Of a stretch of DNA of 64,000 bases, positions 53,244-61,883 are shown piece by piece (within the stretch, counting starts at the first letter, position 1; every line of letters begins with the position of its first letter). The notes below the pieces were generated by a model. The model did not search any database, was not told the origin of the DNA, and was given only the letters and a program-made list of their open reading frames with translations. The position numbers were made by a program, and so were the translations under genes. Origin of the DNA: Kineococcus xinjiangensis (lineage in GTDB: Bacteria; Actinomycetota; Actinomycetes; Actinomycetales; Kineococcaceae); contig NZ_PTJD01000001.1 of NCBI RefSeq assembly GCF_002934625.1, positions 62,001-126,000 of the forward strand, read 5' to 3'.

Positions 53244-54157
53244 GACTTGACCGCGCCCGCGGCGAGGTCGACCTGCCAGTACCGCTGCAGGCAGAGGAAG
53301 AGCGCGACCAGCGGGAGGATGGACAGCAGGGCACCGGTGACGACCGTCGTGTACATCGCCGGCTGGGACGCCCCCTGGTTCAGCAGGCCGTGCAGGCCGA
53401 CGGTGACGGGGAAGAGCCGGTCGTCGCCGAGCATGATGTAGGGCAGCATGAAGTTGTTCCAGATCGCGACGAACTGGAACAGGAAGATCGTGACGAGGCC
53501 GGCCTGCATCATGGGCAGCACGATCCGAGCGAAGATGCGCCCGTCGCGGGCCCCGTCGACGCGGGCCGCCTCCAGCACGTCGTCCGGGACGGCCGCCGCC
53601 GCGAAGATGCGCGACAGGTAGATGCCGTACGGGCTGATGATGCTGGGCAGCAGCACCGCCCAGTAGGTGTTCGTCATGTCCAGCTTGGCCAGCAGCAGGT
53701 ACTGCGGGATCGCGAGGATGACGCCGGGCACCAGCACACCGGCCAGCAGCATGTTGAAGACGGCCGACTTGCCGGGGAAGGTGTACTTCGCCAGGGCGAA
53801 GCCGGCCATCGCGGAGACGAGGGTGGACAGCAGCGCCCCCACCCCGGCGTAGAGCGCGGTGTTCAGCATCCAGCGCCAGTACAGGCCGTCGCGGTAGGCG
53901 CTGAGGTCGGCCACGTTCTGGAACAGGTGGGTGCTGGGCGCGAAGGTGAACGTCGAGAACAGCTCGGCGGCGCTCTTGGTGGAGGCGATGAGCACCCACA
54001 GCACCGGCAGGAGGCAGTAGGCGGCGCCGAGCAGCAGGAGGATCGTCACGGCCGCGTTCGAGCGGCGGGGCTTGCCGGGGCTGCTGTCGCGGTGGGTGGC
54101 GCGGGAGACGCCGTCGACGGGGGCGGGCGGCGGCGCGGTGATCGAGGTGGTGGTCAC
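53240..54157 (-). CDS. Carbohydrate ABC transporter permease (MalG type)
   Basis: A 305-residue inner-membrane permease with about six helices after a Pro-rich cytoplasmic start. The EAA loop that docks the ATPase is EAARVDGARDGRIFARIVLP, typical of CUT1 sugar importers. A GTG at 54157 is preceded by aggaga. It lies 5 bases after the MalF-type gene and overlaps the lacI start. No ATPase gene is in the locus, so a shared MsiK-like ATPase is expected. The imported sugar is probably galacto-oligosaccharide, inferred from neighbours. Confidence 0.93.
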   Translation of the reverse strand: MTTTSITAPPPAPVDGVSRATHRDSSPGKPRRSNAAVTILLLLGAAYCLLPVLWVLIASTKSAAELFSTFTFAPSTHLFQNVADLSAYRDGLYWRWMLNTALYAGVGALLSTLVSAMAGFALAKYTFPGKSAVFNMLLAGVLVPGVILAIPQYLLLAKLDMTNTYWAVLLPSIISPYGIYLSRIFAAAAVPDDVLEAARVDGARDGRIFARIVLPMMQAGLVTIFLFQFVAIWNNFMLPYIMLGDDRLFPVTVGLHGLLNQGASQPAMYTTVVTGALLSILPLVALFLCLQRYWQVDLAAGAVKS

Positions 54158-54162
54158 GGTTC

Positions 54163-55146
54163 TCACTTCTCCTGGTTGAAGGCGCGCGAGCCGACGAGCT
54201 TGAGGAACCCGAAGGAGAGCACGAACGTGGCCAGCGCGATGAGGACGGACGTCGCAGCCGCCGAGTACACGTCGTTGCGGACGAAGGCGTCGCGGTAGAC
54301 CTTCATGAGCGGGGTCCAGGTCGTGGAGATCGTGTTGCTCAGGGGGCGCAGCGTCATCGGCTCGGCGAACACCTGGAGGGTGGCGATGAGCGAGAACACG
54401 AAGGTCATGATCATCGACGGCACCACGATCGGGATCTTGATGCGCAGCGCGATCTGCACGTCGCTGGCGCCGTCGAGCCGGGCCGCCTCGTAGATGTCGC
54501 TCGGGATCGACTTCAGCGCCGTGTACAGGACGATCATGTTGAAGCCCGTGCCGCCCCAGACCGCGATGTTCGCGACGGCGAACATGATGAGCTGGGAGGA
54601 CATGACGTTCGGGGCCGAGACCCCGACGAGGCCGAGGACGTCGACCACCGGGCTGACGCGCGGCAGGTAGAGGAAGCCCCACAGCAGCGAGGCCACCACG
54701 GCCGGCACGGCGTACGGGAGGAAGATCGCGGTGCGGGAGAACCCGCCGACCCGGGTCCGGCCGGAGTCGAGCAGCAGCGCGAAGAGCAGAGCCAGGCCAA
54801 GCATCGTGGGGACGACGATCAGGCCGTAGAGGGCGACGCGGCCGACACTGGCGAGGAACTCGGGGTCCGCCACGGACCGCACGTAGTTCTCCATGCCCAC
54901 CCACTGCTCGGTCCGGGACCCGGACCCGAGGCCGAGGCCCTTCACCTTCGCCGCACGGAAGCTCAGGTAGAGCGAGTAGAAGATGGGGGCCGCGAGGAAC
55001 GCGACGAAGAGCAGGATCGCGGGCGCGAGGAAGGCGTACGGGACGGCGGCGTTCGACGCCCGGTAGCGGGGCTGGGTCGCCCGCGTCAGCGCCGGCGCGG
55101 GATCGGTCCCCGCCGGCGCGATGAGCGACGGTGCTCTGGTCGACAT
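54163..55146 (-). CDS. Carbohydrate ABC transporter permease (MalF type)
   Basis: A 327-residue permease that pairs with the MalG-type protein. Six or more helices are seen, with the EAA motif EAARLDGASDVQIALRIKIP. The N-terminal segment is extended and polar, without the long extra helices of enteric MalF. It is second in the operon, 171 bases after the solute-binding protein gene, and a hairpin in that gap may lower its expression relative to the binding protein. Confidence 0.93.
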   Translation of the reverse strand: MSTRAPSLIAPAGTDPAPALTRATQPRYRASNAAVPYAFLAPAILLFVAFLAAPIFYSLYLSFRAAKVKGLGLGSGSRTEQWVGMENYVRSVADPEFLASVGRVALYGLIVVPTMLGLALLFALLLDSGRTRVGGFSRTAIFLPYAVPAVVASLLWGFLYLPRVSPVVDVLGLVGVSAPNVMSSQLIMFAVANIAVWGGTGFNMIVLYTALKSIPSDIYEAARLDGASDVQIALRIKIPIVVPSMIMTFVFSLIATLQVFAEPMTLRPLSNTISTTWTPLMKVYRDAFVRNDVYSAAATSVLIALATFVLSFGFLKLVGSRAFNQEK

Positions 55147-55265
55147 GGTCTGGCCTTCCTGCGATCAGCGGTGGCGGGGACGGGCCGTGGGCTCGCAGCG
55201 CCGGGACGGTGGGGGGGACCGGGGCGGGACGGGGGCGGCAGCCCCGCCCCGGTCGGCTCAGGGAG

Positions 55266-55298
55266 CCGGCGCCGGAGGGGGGGAACCTCCGGCGCCGG
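55266..55298 (-). terminator. Intra-operon hairpin after the solute-binding protein gene
   Basis: A perfect 13-bp stem (55266-55278 with 55286-55298, 7-base loop) lies 20 bases after the stop of the binding-protein gene and before the MalF gene. It probably works as a partial terminator or message stabiliser, as is common in sugar ABC operons. Confidence 0.6.
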
Positions 55299-55317
55299 GG
55301 CGTGAGGGGCCGGGGGG

Positions 55318-56637
55318 TCAGCCCTCGACGTTGAAGCCGCTGTTCTGCATGTCCTCGACGGTCGTCTCCTGGACGGCCTCGACGGCCTTCGGGAACTCGG
55401 CGGCGGACTTCGCCTCGGCCGCCTTGCCGAAGGCGTCCTTGTAGGCGCTGTAGGCGACGTTCACGTTCGGCCCGTAGGTGAACGGGTTCGCGGCTTCGGC
55501 GGCCTCGGCGGCGATGTCGTAGAAGTCGGGCTGGTCGGCGAAGAAGGCCGGGGGCTCGGTGAGCGCGTTGGCGCGCGCGTCCGTGGCGGCCGGGTACACG
55601 TTGGCGGTGCCGGCCAGCAGCTTGACGGCCTCGGGGTCGGTGTTCAGCCAGGTGATGAACTCGGTGGCCGCCTCGGGGTGCTTCGACTGGCTCGTCACGC
55701 TGGTGGCCGAACCGCCCCAGTTGCCGTTGGCGGGGGTGGCGGCGTCCCAGTTGGGCAGGGGCGCGACCTTCCACTTGCCCTTGGTGGACTCGGCGTTCCC
55801 CTCGAGCACGCCCGGGCCCCACACGGCGCCGAGCCACGCGACCTGGGTGCCGTCGTTGAGGGCGGCGTTCCACTCCGGGGTGTACATCGGGGTGTTGTCG
55901 ATCACGCCTTCCTCCACGAGCCCGCCCCAGTAGGAGGCGACCTTCTTCGTGGCCTCGGAGTCGACGTCGACCTGCCAGGTGTCGCCGTCCACGCCCCACC
56001 AGGACGCGCCGACCTGCTGGGACAGGCCGGTGAACCAGCCCGGGTCGGCGGCCGAGAAGGTGCCGAGGAACTTCGACGGGTCGGCGGCCTTGATCTTGCG
56101 GGCGGCTTCGGCGTACTCGTCCCACGTGGTGGGGACCTCGATGCCGTACTGCTCGAAGAGGTCGGCGCGGTAGAAGAACATCATGGGCCCGGAGTCCTGG
56201 GGCACGCCGTAGACGGCGTCGGAGCCGAGGGTGACGGCCTCCCAGGCGGACTCGGGGAACTTGTCCGCGACGTCGCCGTCGAGCTCCTCGGAGATGTCGG
56301 CGAGGGCGTCGGCCGCCACGAGGGTCGGCACGGCCTGGTACTCGGCCTGCATGATGTCCGGCGCGCCGCTACCGGCCTTGATGGCGGTGAGCAGCTTGGT
56401 GACCGCAGCGTCGCCGCCGTCCTGCTTGTTGACGGTGACCTGGACGTCGGGGTTCTGCTCGTTCCACTTCGCGACGACCTGGTCCATGTTCGGAGTCCAG
56501 GTCCAGTAGGTCAGCTTCACCGGCTCGTCGCTGCCGCCGCTGCCGCTGGCCTCGGTGCTGCTGCCGCTGCACCCGGTGGCCAGGAGCATTGCCGCCGCCA
56601 CTGTCGCCAGGGCCTTGGCTGCCGTCTTGCTTCGCAT
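55318..56637 (-). CDS. Sugar ABC transporter substrate-binding lipoprotein
   Basis: A 439-residue extracellular binding protein of the CUT1 family. The signal ends in a lipobox LLATGC with the lipidated Cys at residue 23, followed by a Ser/Gly-rich linker. The mature part has the two-lobed pattern LTYWTWTPNMDQVVAKWNEQ and GVPQDSGPMMFFYRADLFEQ. It is the first gene of the galactan operon. Its promoter has TTGACA and a -10 box overlapped by a LacI-type operator. Its sugar is inferred from context to be galacto-oligosaccharide. Confidence 0.94.
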   Translation of the reverse strand: MRSKTAAKALATVAAAMLLATGCSGSSTEASGSGGSDEPVKLTYWTWTPNMDQVVAKWNEQNPDVQVTVNKQDGGDAAVTKLLTAIKAGSGAPDIMQAEYQAVPTLVAADALADISEELDGDVADKFPESAWEAVTLGSDAVYGVPQDSGPMMFFYRADLFEQYGIEVPTTWDEYAEAARKIKAADPSKFLGTFSAADPGWFTGLSQQVGASWWGVDGDTWQVDVDSEATKKVASYWGGLVEEGVIDNTPMYTPEWNAALNDGTQVAWLGAVWGPGVLEGNAESTKGKWKVAPLPNWDAATPANGNWGGSATSVTSQSKHPEAATEFITWLNTDPEAVKLLAGTANVYPAATDARANALTEPPAFFADQPDFYDIAAEAAEAANPFTYGPNVNVAYSAYKDAFGKAAEAKSAAEFPKAVEAVQETTVEDMQNSGFNVEG

Positions 56638-56709
56638 GGATCCTCCTCGATCGTGGCCGCCGCGTCCTCGCAGCGGGTGCCTGGCGCTCCGGTGGAGACG
56701 TCGCCGGCC

Positions 56710-56723
56710 TGTGACCGGTTACA
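56710..56723. promoter_or_regulatory. LacI-type operator for the ABC-galactanase operon
   Basis: TGTGACCGGTTACA is an almost perfect palindrome (one mismatch from TGTAACCGGTTACA) centred on CG, as expected for LacI-family sites. It begins 73 bases before the binding-protein start and overlaps its predicted -10 box. An identical copy lies before the GH35 gene. Confidence 0.8.
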
Positions 56724-56749
56724 GTGCGGATTTCCGGCGCGACTGTCAA
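56721..56749 (-). promoter_or_regulatory. Promoter of the ABC-galactanase operon
   Basis: On the minus strand TTGACA (56749-56744), a 17-base spacer and CACTGT (56726-56721) form a housekeeping promoter. The -10 box and start point near 56714 fall inside the operator, so bound LacI would block initiation. Confidence 0.6.
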
Positions 56750-56800
56750 GCCCGCTGCGGGATATGGGGGAATCCGCGCAACCCGGGGGCGACCTCCTCG

Positions 56801-56814
56801 TGTGACCGGTTACA
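56801..56814. promoter_or_regulatory. LacI-type operator for the GH35 beta-galactosidase gene
   Basis: Identical TGTGACCGGTTACA to the copy at 56710, and the match extends two bases further. It ends 73 bases before the GTG of the GH35 gene. TACAGT at 56811 could be the -10 box, so repression would again be by overlap. Confidence 0.8.
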
Positions 56815-56886
56815 GTCGGGCGTACCCGACTGCCGGCTGCTGCGGTCTCCGCAGCGCGCCGAACCGCTCCCCTGGAAGGAGCCCCC

Positions 56887-59259
56887 GTGACGACGCCCGC
56901 CACCCCGGCGCCCGCTCCCCTCGTGGCCCGCCACCAGCCGTGGGGCTCCCCCCTGCGACTGCCACGCATGAGCAACGAGGAGGACGCGCGCCCCGGACTG
57001 TCGCTGACGAACCGCTACCTCCTCCAGGACGGCGTCCCGGTGATCCCCGTGTCCGGGGAGGTGCACTACAGCCGCATCCCCCGCGCCCGCTGGGCCGAGC
57101 GGCTGCGCCTGGTGCGCTCCGGCGGCGTCACGGTCGTCTCGTGCTACGTCTTCTGGCTGCACCACGTCGAGCAGCGGGGCGAGCCGCGCTTCGACGGCAA
57201 CCTCGACGTGGCGGCGTTCGTGGACCTCTGCCACGAGACCGGCCTCGAGGTCGTGCTCCGCATCGGCCCGTGGGTCCACGCCGAGGCGCGCAACGGCGGC
57301 TTCCCGGACTGGGTGCAGGCGGCCCCCGTGGCGCACCGCACGGACGACCCGGGCTACCTGGAGCTCGTGCGCGAGTGGTTCGGGCAGCTCGCGGGCGCCC
57401 TGCAGGGCCGCGCCTCCGCCACCGGCACCGTGCTCGGCATCCAGCTGGAGAACGAGCTCTACGACCAGCCCGGCCACCTCGTGACCCTCAAGCGCCTGGC
57501 CCGCGACGCCGGGATGTCGGCGCCGCTGTGGACGGCAACCGCCTGGGGCAGCGCGGACCTCCCGCCCGGCGAGGTGCTGCCCCTCTACGGCGGCTACGGC
57601 GACGGCTTCTGGGTCGACACCGACGCCCCCTGGGACCCCAGCTTCCGGGACCACTACTTCTTCTCGCACGTCTGGGACGACCCGGGCATCGGCGCGGACG
57701 TGCGCGCGGCCGCGGGCGTCGCCGCGGCGGGGCACCCGCGCACGCCGTCGGAGGAGTTCCCCCCGGCCACCTGCGAGCTCGGCGGAGGGATGGCCACCGC
57801 CTACCACCGCAGGCCGCGCCCGCACGCGCTCGACATCGCGACCATCGCCCACTGCAAGATCGGCAACGGGTCCGCCTGGCAGGGCTACTACATGTACGCC
57901 GGCGGAACGAACCCGCGCGGCCTGCCGGGCGTCCACGACGGGATGCAGGAGTCGCACGCGACCGGCTACCCCAACGACGTGCCCCGCCTCGGCTACGACT
58001 TCCACGCCCCCATCGGGGAGGCGGGCACCCTCGCCCCCAGCCACGCCGAGCTGCGCCGCCAGCACGCGTTCCTCGCCGCCTTCGGGGCCTCGCTCGCCGA
58101 GATGCCCTCCAGCCTGCCGGAGGTGCGCCCGACCGGGGTGGAGGACTCGGCCACGCTGCGCTGGGCGCTGCGCTCCGACGGCTCCTCCGGCTTCCTGTTC
58201 CTCGCCTGGCACCAGCCCCACGTCCCCCTCGACACGTACCGGGGCGCGCGCTTCCGGCTGGAGCTGGAGGACCGCACCGTCACGCTGCCCTCCCGGCCCG
58301 TCGACGTGCCGCCGGGCACGCTGGCGCGCTGGCCCGTCGGTCTGGAGGCCGGCGGCGTGCGGGTGGAGTGGGCCAGCGCCTCGGCGCTGACCCTGCTCCC
58401 CGGCCCGGACGCGCCCGTCCTCGTGCTCGCCGCCGAGGAGGGCATCGACGTCGAACTGGCGACCGACTCGCGCGTGAGCGCCTACGGCCTGGTGACCAGC
58501 GAACCGTCGGCGGAGGTCCCCGGGCTCACCGTGCACGAGCTCTCCCCCGGCAGCCCGCCGGTGCGCCTCGCCGGACCCGCCGGCACCCTCGACGTCCTCG
58601 TCCTCGCCGCCGACCGGGCGCGCGAGGCGTGGGTGTGCGAGGACGGGGCGGCGCGGCGGCTCCTGCTGTCGCCCGAGGAGCTGTCCTGGGGCCCCGACGG
58701 GCGCATCTCCGTGCGCTCCGCCTCGGTCCGCCCGGAGGTGCGCGTCTACGACCCGGAGGCGCGGCGCTTCCTGCCGCTCCCGCTGCGGACGGACCAGCCG
58801 GCCACCGCCTCCTGCACCGTGGGGCCGGAGCAGCTGCGCCCGGCCGCCACCGCCGTGCCGGTGGTGCACGGCAAGCACGACGGCCGCCAGTCGGCCCCCG
58901 CGCCCGAGGCGTTCGACGCGATGGCCGCCGTCCACCGGCTCCCGCTCCCGGACTGGGCGGCCGACCCGGCCGGCGACGCCCTGCTGCACCTCACCTGGGC
59001 GGGTGACGTCGCCGAGCTGCGCATCGACGGCCGGCCGGTCACGGACCGCTTCTGGGACGGCTCCCGATGGACGGTCAGCCTGCGCGACGCCGGGCTGCGC
59101 AGCGGCTCCGCCGTCACGCTGCACCTGCTGCCGCTGCCCGCGGGCTCCCCCGTGCACCTGCCGACGGACGCCGCCGAGCGGCTGGCCGCGCAGGAGGGGC
59201 AGCTCGAGGCGATCGACGAGGTGCTCGTGGTCGGGAGGCGGCTGTGGCAGGAGGCCTGA
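56887..59259 (+). CDS. Cytoplasmic beta-galactosidase (GH35)
   Basis: A 790-residue glycosidase of family GH35. The family start SGEVHYSRIPRARWAERL and the next strand VTVVSCYVFWLHHVE are clear. Glu190 in QLENELYDQ is the expected acid/base; Glu297 in ATCELGGG is a candidate nucleophile but its identity is less certain. C-terminal beta-domains follow. No signal peptide is seen, so it would act on imported galacto-oligosaccharides. This differs from the GH42 enzymes usual in galactan loci. The GTG at 56887 follows ggaagga. Expression is probably controlled by the operator 73 bases upstream. Confidence 0.92.
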   Translation: MTTPATPAPAPLVARHQPWGSPLRLPRMSNEEDARPGLSLTNRYLLQDGVPVIPVSGEVHYSRIPRARWAERLRLVRSGGVTVVSCYVFWLHHVEQRGEPRFDGNLDVAAFVDLCHETGLEVVLRIGPWVHAEARNGGFPDWVQAAPVAHRTDDPGYLELVREWFGQLAGALQGRASATGTVLGIQLENELYDQPGHLVTLKRLARDAGMSAPLWTATAWGSADLPPGEVLPLYGGYGDGFWVDTDAPWDPSFRDHYFFSHVWDDPGIGADVRAAAGVAAAGHPRTPSEEFPPATCELGGGMATAYHRRPRPHALDIATIAHCKIGNGSAWQGYYMYAGGTNPRGLPGVHDGMQESHATGYPNDVPRLGYDFHAPIGEAGTLAPSHAELRRQHAFLAAFGASLAEMPSSLPEVRPTGVEDSATLRWALRSDGSSGFLFLAWHQPHVPLDTYRGARFRLELEDRTVTLPSRPVDVPPGTLARWPVGLEAGGVRVEWASASALTLLPGPDAPVLVLAAEEGIDVELATDSRVSAYGLVTSEPSAEVPGLTVHELSPGSPPVRLAGPAGTLDVLVLAADRAREAWVCEDGAARRLLLSPEELSWGPDGRISVRSASVRPEVRVYDPEARRFLPLPLRTDQPATASCTVGPEQLRPAATAVPVVHGKHDGRQSAPAPEAFDAMAAVHRLPLPDWAADPAGDALLHLTWAGDVAELRIDGRPVTDRFWDGSRWTVSLRDAGLRSGSAVTLHLLPLPAGSPVHLPTDAAERLAAQEGQLEAIDEVLVVGRRLWQEA

Positions 59260-59313
59260 CGAGCCGGCCGCCGCACGGTCCCGGGGTCCGGCCGGCACCG
59301 GGACCACCGGCCC

Positions 59314-60384
59314 TCACCCGGGAGCCGACTCCCGCACGACGAGCTCGGTGGGCACGGTGACCGACAGGGGCCGCTGCCCGGAGAAGCTCTCCGTGAGCAG
59401 CCGCACCATCTCCTCGCTGATCCGCTCCAGCGGCTGGCGCACCGTCGTCAGAGGCGGATCCAGGGTGGCGGCCAGGCCGGAGTCGTCGAACCCCACCACG
59501 GCCACGTCCGCGGGCACCGACCGGTCCCCCTCGCGCAGGGTCGCCAGCGCCCCGGCGGCCATCAGGTCGGACGCGACGAACACCGCGTCCAGCTCCGGGT
59601 CCGCCGCCAGCAGCGAGCGCATCGCCTCCGCACCGCTCTCGCGGCCCCAGTCCCCGTGCGCGACCAGGTCCTCCCGGTACCCGGCCCCGGCGGCCTCCAG
59701 CGCGTCGCGGTAGCCGCTGAGGCGGTCCACGCCCCCGGAGGTGTCCAGCGGGCCGGTGATGGTGGCGATCCGGCGCCGCCCGGTGCCCAGCAGGTGCCGC
59801 ACCGCCGCGCGGGCTCCCGCCCGGTCGTCGGCCGCCACCGACGCCATCTGCTCCTCGTGGCCCAGCGGGCGCCCGCACGCCACGACCGAGACCTCCGCCG
59901 CCACCAGCTCGTCCAGCAGCGGGTCCCCCGCGTGGGAGGAGACGAGGAGGACGCCGTCCACGTGCCCGCCGGACAGGTACGTGAGGACCCGCCCGCGCTC
60001 GTCGGGCGTACCCGCGATCATCAGGACGAGCGTCAGCTCCCGCCGGGAGAGCGCCTGCGCGACCCCGCGCAGGAGGATCGAGAAGTTCGGGTCCTCGAAC
60101 AGCAGGTGCTGCGGCTCCGTCAGCAGGAACGCGATGGACCCGGACCGGCCGGTGGCCAGCGACCGGGCGTGGTGGTTGGTGGTGTAACCGGTGCGGGCGA
60201 TGGCCGCCTTCACCGCGCGCGCGGCCTCCGGGCTCACCCAGTCGCGGTCGTTGAGCACGCGGGAGACCGTGCCGTAGGAGACGCCCGCCTCCCGCGCCAC
60301 GTCGCGGATGGTCGGGCGCTTGCGAGGCCCGCCCGGCCCCGGCGCGGTACCGCGCCCGTCCTCGGGCGCACCGGTGTCGGTCAC
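59314..60384 (-). CDS. LacI family transcriptional regulator 2 (galactan locus)
   Basis: A 356-residue LacI-type repressor, convergent with the GH35 gene. The helix-turn-helix (RDVAREAGVSYGTVSRVLND) differs from that of regulator 1 at only two or three positions in the recognition region, so both should bind the same operator. The sugar-binding domain is also very similar (FLLTEPQHLLFEDPNFSILL in both). It lacks the repeat-encoded tail. A GTG at 60384 starts the protein. Two almost identical repressors in one locus may give different inducer responses or simple redundancy. Confidence 0.92.
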   Translation of the reverse strand: MTDTGAPEDGRGTAPGPGGPRKRPTIRDVAREAGVSYGTVSRVLNDRDWVSPEAARAVKAAIARTGYTTNHHARSLATGRSGSIAFLLTEPQHLLFEDPNFSILLRGVAQALSRRELTLVLMIAGTPDERGRVLTYLSGGHVDGVLLVSSHAGDPLLDELVAAEVSVVACGRPLGHEEQMASVAADDRAGARAAVRHLLGTGRRRIATITGPLDTSGGVDRLSGYRDALEAAGAGYREDLVAHGDWGRESGAEAMRSLLAADPELDAVFVASDLMAAGALATLREGDRSVPADVAVVGFDDSGLAATLDPPLTTVRQPLERISEEMVRLLTESFSGQRPLSVTVPTELVVRESAPG

Positions 60385-60433
60385 GCTGGGATCTTAGGCG
60401 GCCACCTCGGCGGTGCCGGGGCAGGCGGCGGGG

Positions 60434-61081
60434 TCAGCGGGCGTGGCGCGCGCCGAGCAGCAGGCCCGCCGTGGTCGTGACCGCCGCGAAGCCCCCTGCC
60501 AGCAGCACGGCCACGACCCGCTCCCCCGGCCCGGATCCTGTGGCGGCGAACGCCTCCAGCACCGGGCCGGCCGGCGGCAGCCAGCCGAGGACCAGGGAGG
60601 CGAGGGTCCAGCCGGTGACCGCGAGGACCGCCGCGCCGGCGCGCACCCGCAGCGGAGGCGAGACCAGCACGCCGAGCCCGGCGCCGGCGAGGGCCAGGAG
60701 CAGGTGCAGGGCGAGCAGCAGGAGCACCGTCGGCACGGGGTACGGGTGGGGGTTGGCGGCGGCGGCCCAGGCGACCGCGACGACGGCGAGCGCCGCGGCG
60801 ACCAGCAGTCCCGCGGCCAACCGGGCGAGCTGCTGGCGCCGCCGGCCGCCGACGCGGACGAGGCCGACGTCGGCGAACGGGCCGCTCTCGGCCGTCGCGG
60901 CGAGCCGCTGCAGCCACGCGCTGACCGGCACCAGCAGGGCGGCGGTGAGGGCGCCGGCGGGCACGGGCGGGCCCGCGTCGGAGGCGTAGAACACCGCCAG
61001 CAGCACGAGGTAGAGCAGGACCGCCGGCACCGCGCTCTGCCGCAGCGCCAGCAGCCGGAGGTGGTGCACGACCCCGCTCAC
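60434..61081 (-). CDS. ABC transporter membrane subunit, type unknown
   Basis: A 215-residue membrane protein with about six hydrophobic helices (for example LAGLLVAAALAVVAVAWAAA and PTVLLLLALHLLLALAGAG). It resembles integral subunits of exporter-type ABC systems, although no clear family motif is present. The GTG at 61081 overlaps the stop of the ATPase gene (GTGA), so the two form one transporter. Substrate unknown. Confidence 0.72.
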   Translation of the reverse strand: MSGVVHHLRLLALRQSAVPAVLLYLVLLAVFYASDAGPPVPAGALTAALLVPVSAWLQRLAATAESGPFADVGLVRVGGRRRQQLARLAAGLLVAAALAVVAVAWAAAANPHPYPVPTVLLLLALHLLLALAGAGLGVLVSPPLRVRAGAAVLAVTGWTLASLVLGWLPPAGPVLEAFAATGSGPGERVVAVLLAGGFAAVTTTAGLLLGARHAR

Positions 61082-61851
61082 GGCACCTCCCGGGGAGGGG
61101 CCTCGCGCACGGCCAGGACCTCGCCGCCCGAGCTCAGCACGGCCAGCAGCGTCGCGTCGCGCTCCCGCGCGGGGACCACGACCGCGCGGGCCACCTGCCC
61201 CGGCCGGCGCAGGAGGAGGTGCCACGAGGCCTCCGCGCCGTCGCCGGCGACGGCGCGGGAGGCGGTGACCGCCCCGCCGGCCAGGTCGGCGACCACCCCG
61301 GCGAGGTCCGCCGCGGCGGCACCGTGGTCGGTCAGCAGGACGGCCGCACCCCGTTCCGCGGCCCGGGTCACGAGCCGCGCGGCGACCGGGACGGAGCCGG
61401 CGTCCAGCGCCGCGAACGGCTCGTCGAGCACGGCGAGCCCCGTGCCCGCCGTGAGCGCGGAGGCCAGCAGCACCTTCGCGAGGGAGCCGCCGCTGAGCTC
61501 GGCGAGCGGCCGGTGCGGGGCCGGCCCGCCGAGCTCGGCGAGCATCCGGCACGCCTCCTCGCGGCGCCTGCCCGTGGTGAAGCCGAGCCAGGTCCGCACC
61601 GCCAGCCGCGGCGGGGGCTCACCGCCGGTCTGCGGCTGGTAGCCGACCGGGCCGAACCGTTCGGCGCTGCCTGCGTCCGGGGCCAGGATGCCCGCCGCCA
61701 CGCGCAGCAGGGTCGTCTTGCCGCTGCCGTTGCCCCCGCGCAGCAGCACCACCTGCCCGGGCTCGACGTCGAGGTCGACGCCGCGCAGGACCTCCGGGCC
61801 GCGCCCGAAGCGCCGCGAGACCCCGCGCAGGCGCAGGGCGGGTGGGGGCAC
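61078..61851 (-). CDS. ABC transporter ATP-binding protein
   Basis: A 257-residue ATPase. Walker A is GGNGSGKTTLL, the signature is ELSGGSLAKVLLA, Walker B is LAVLDEPFAALD and the switch is LLTDHG. The Q-loop is in GYQPQTGG. It is shorter than sugar-import ATPases and lacks their C-terminal regulatory domain, so it does not supply the missing ATPase of the galactan importer. The C-terminal 60 residues are unusual, with a beta-rich stretch. It partners the membrane subunit encoded next. The GTG at 61851 is chosen from the conserved start. Confidence 0.9.
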   Translation of the reverse strand: MPPPALRLRGVSRRFGRGPEVLRGVDLDVEPGQVVLLRGGNGSGKTTLLRVAAGILAPDAGSAERFGPVGYQPQTGGEPPPRLAVRTWLGFTTGRRREEACRMLAELGGPAPHRPLAELSGGSLAKVLLASALTAGTGLAVLDEPFAALDAGSVPVAARLVTRAAERGAAVLLTDHGAAAADLAGVVADLAGGAVTASRAVAGDGAEASWHLLLRRPGQVARAVVVPARERDATLLAVLSSGGEVLAVREAPPREVP

Positions 61852-61883
61852 GGCTCCAGCGTAGGCAGCGGGCCGGGCCGGGC

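Noticed and set aside
61078-61851. This ATPase as the missing energiser of the galactan importer
   Set aside because: It lacks the regulatory C-terminal domain of CUT1 ATPases and is translationally coupled to its own membrane subunit.
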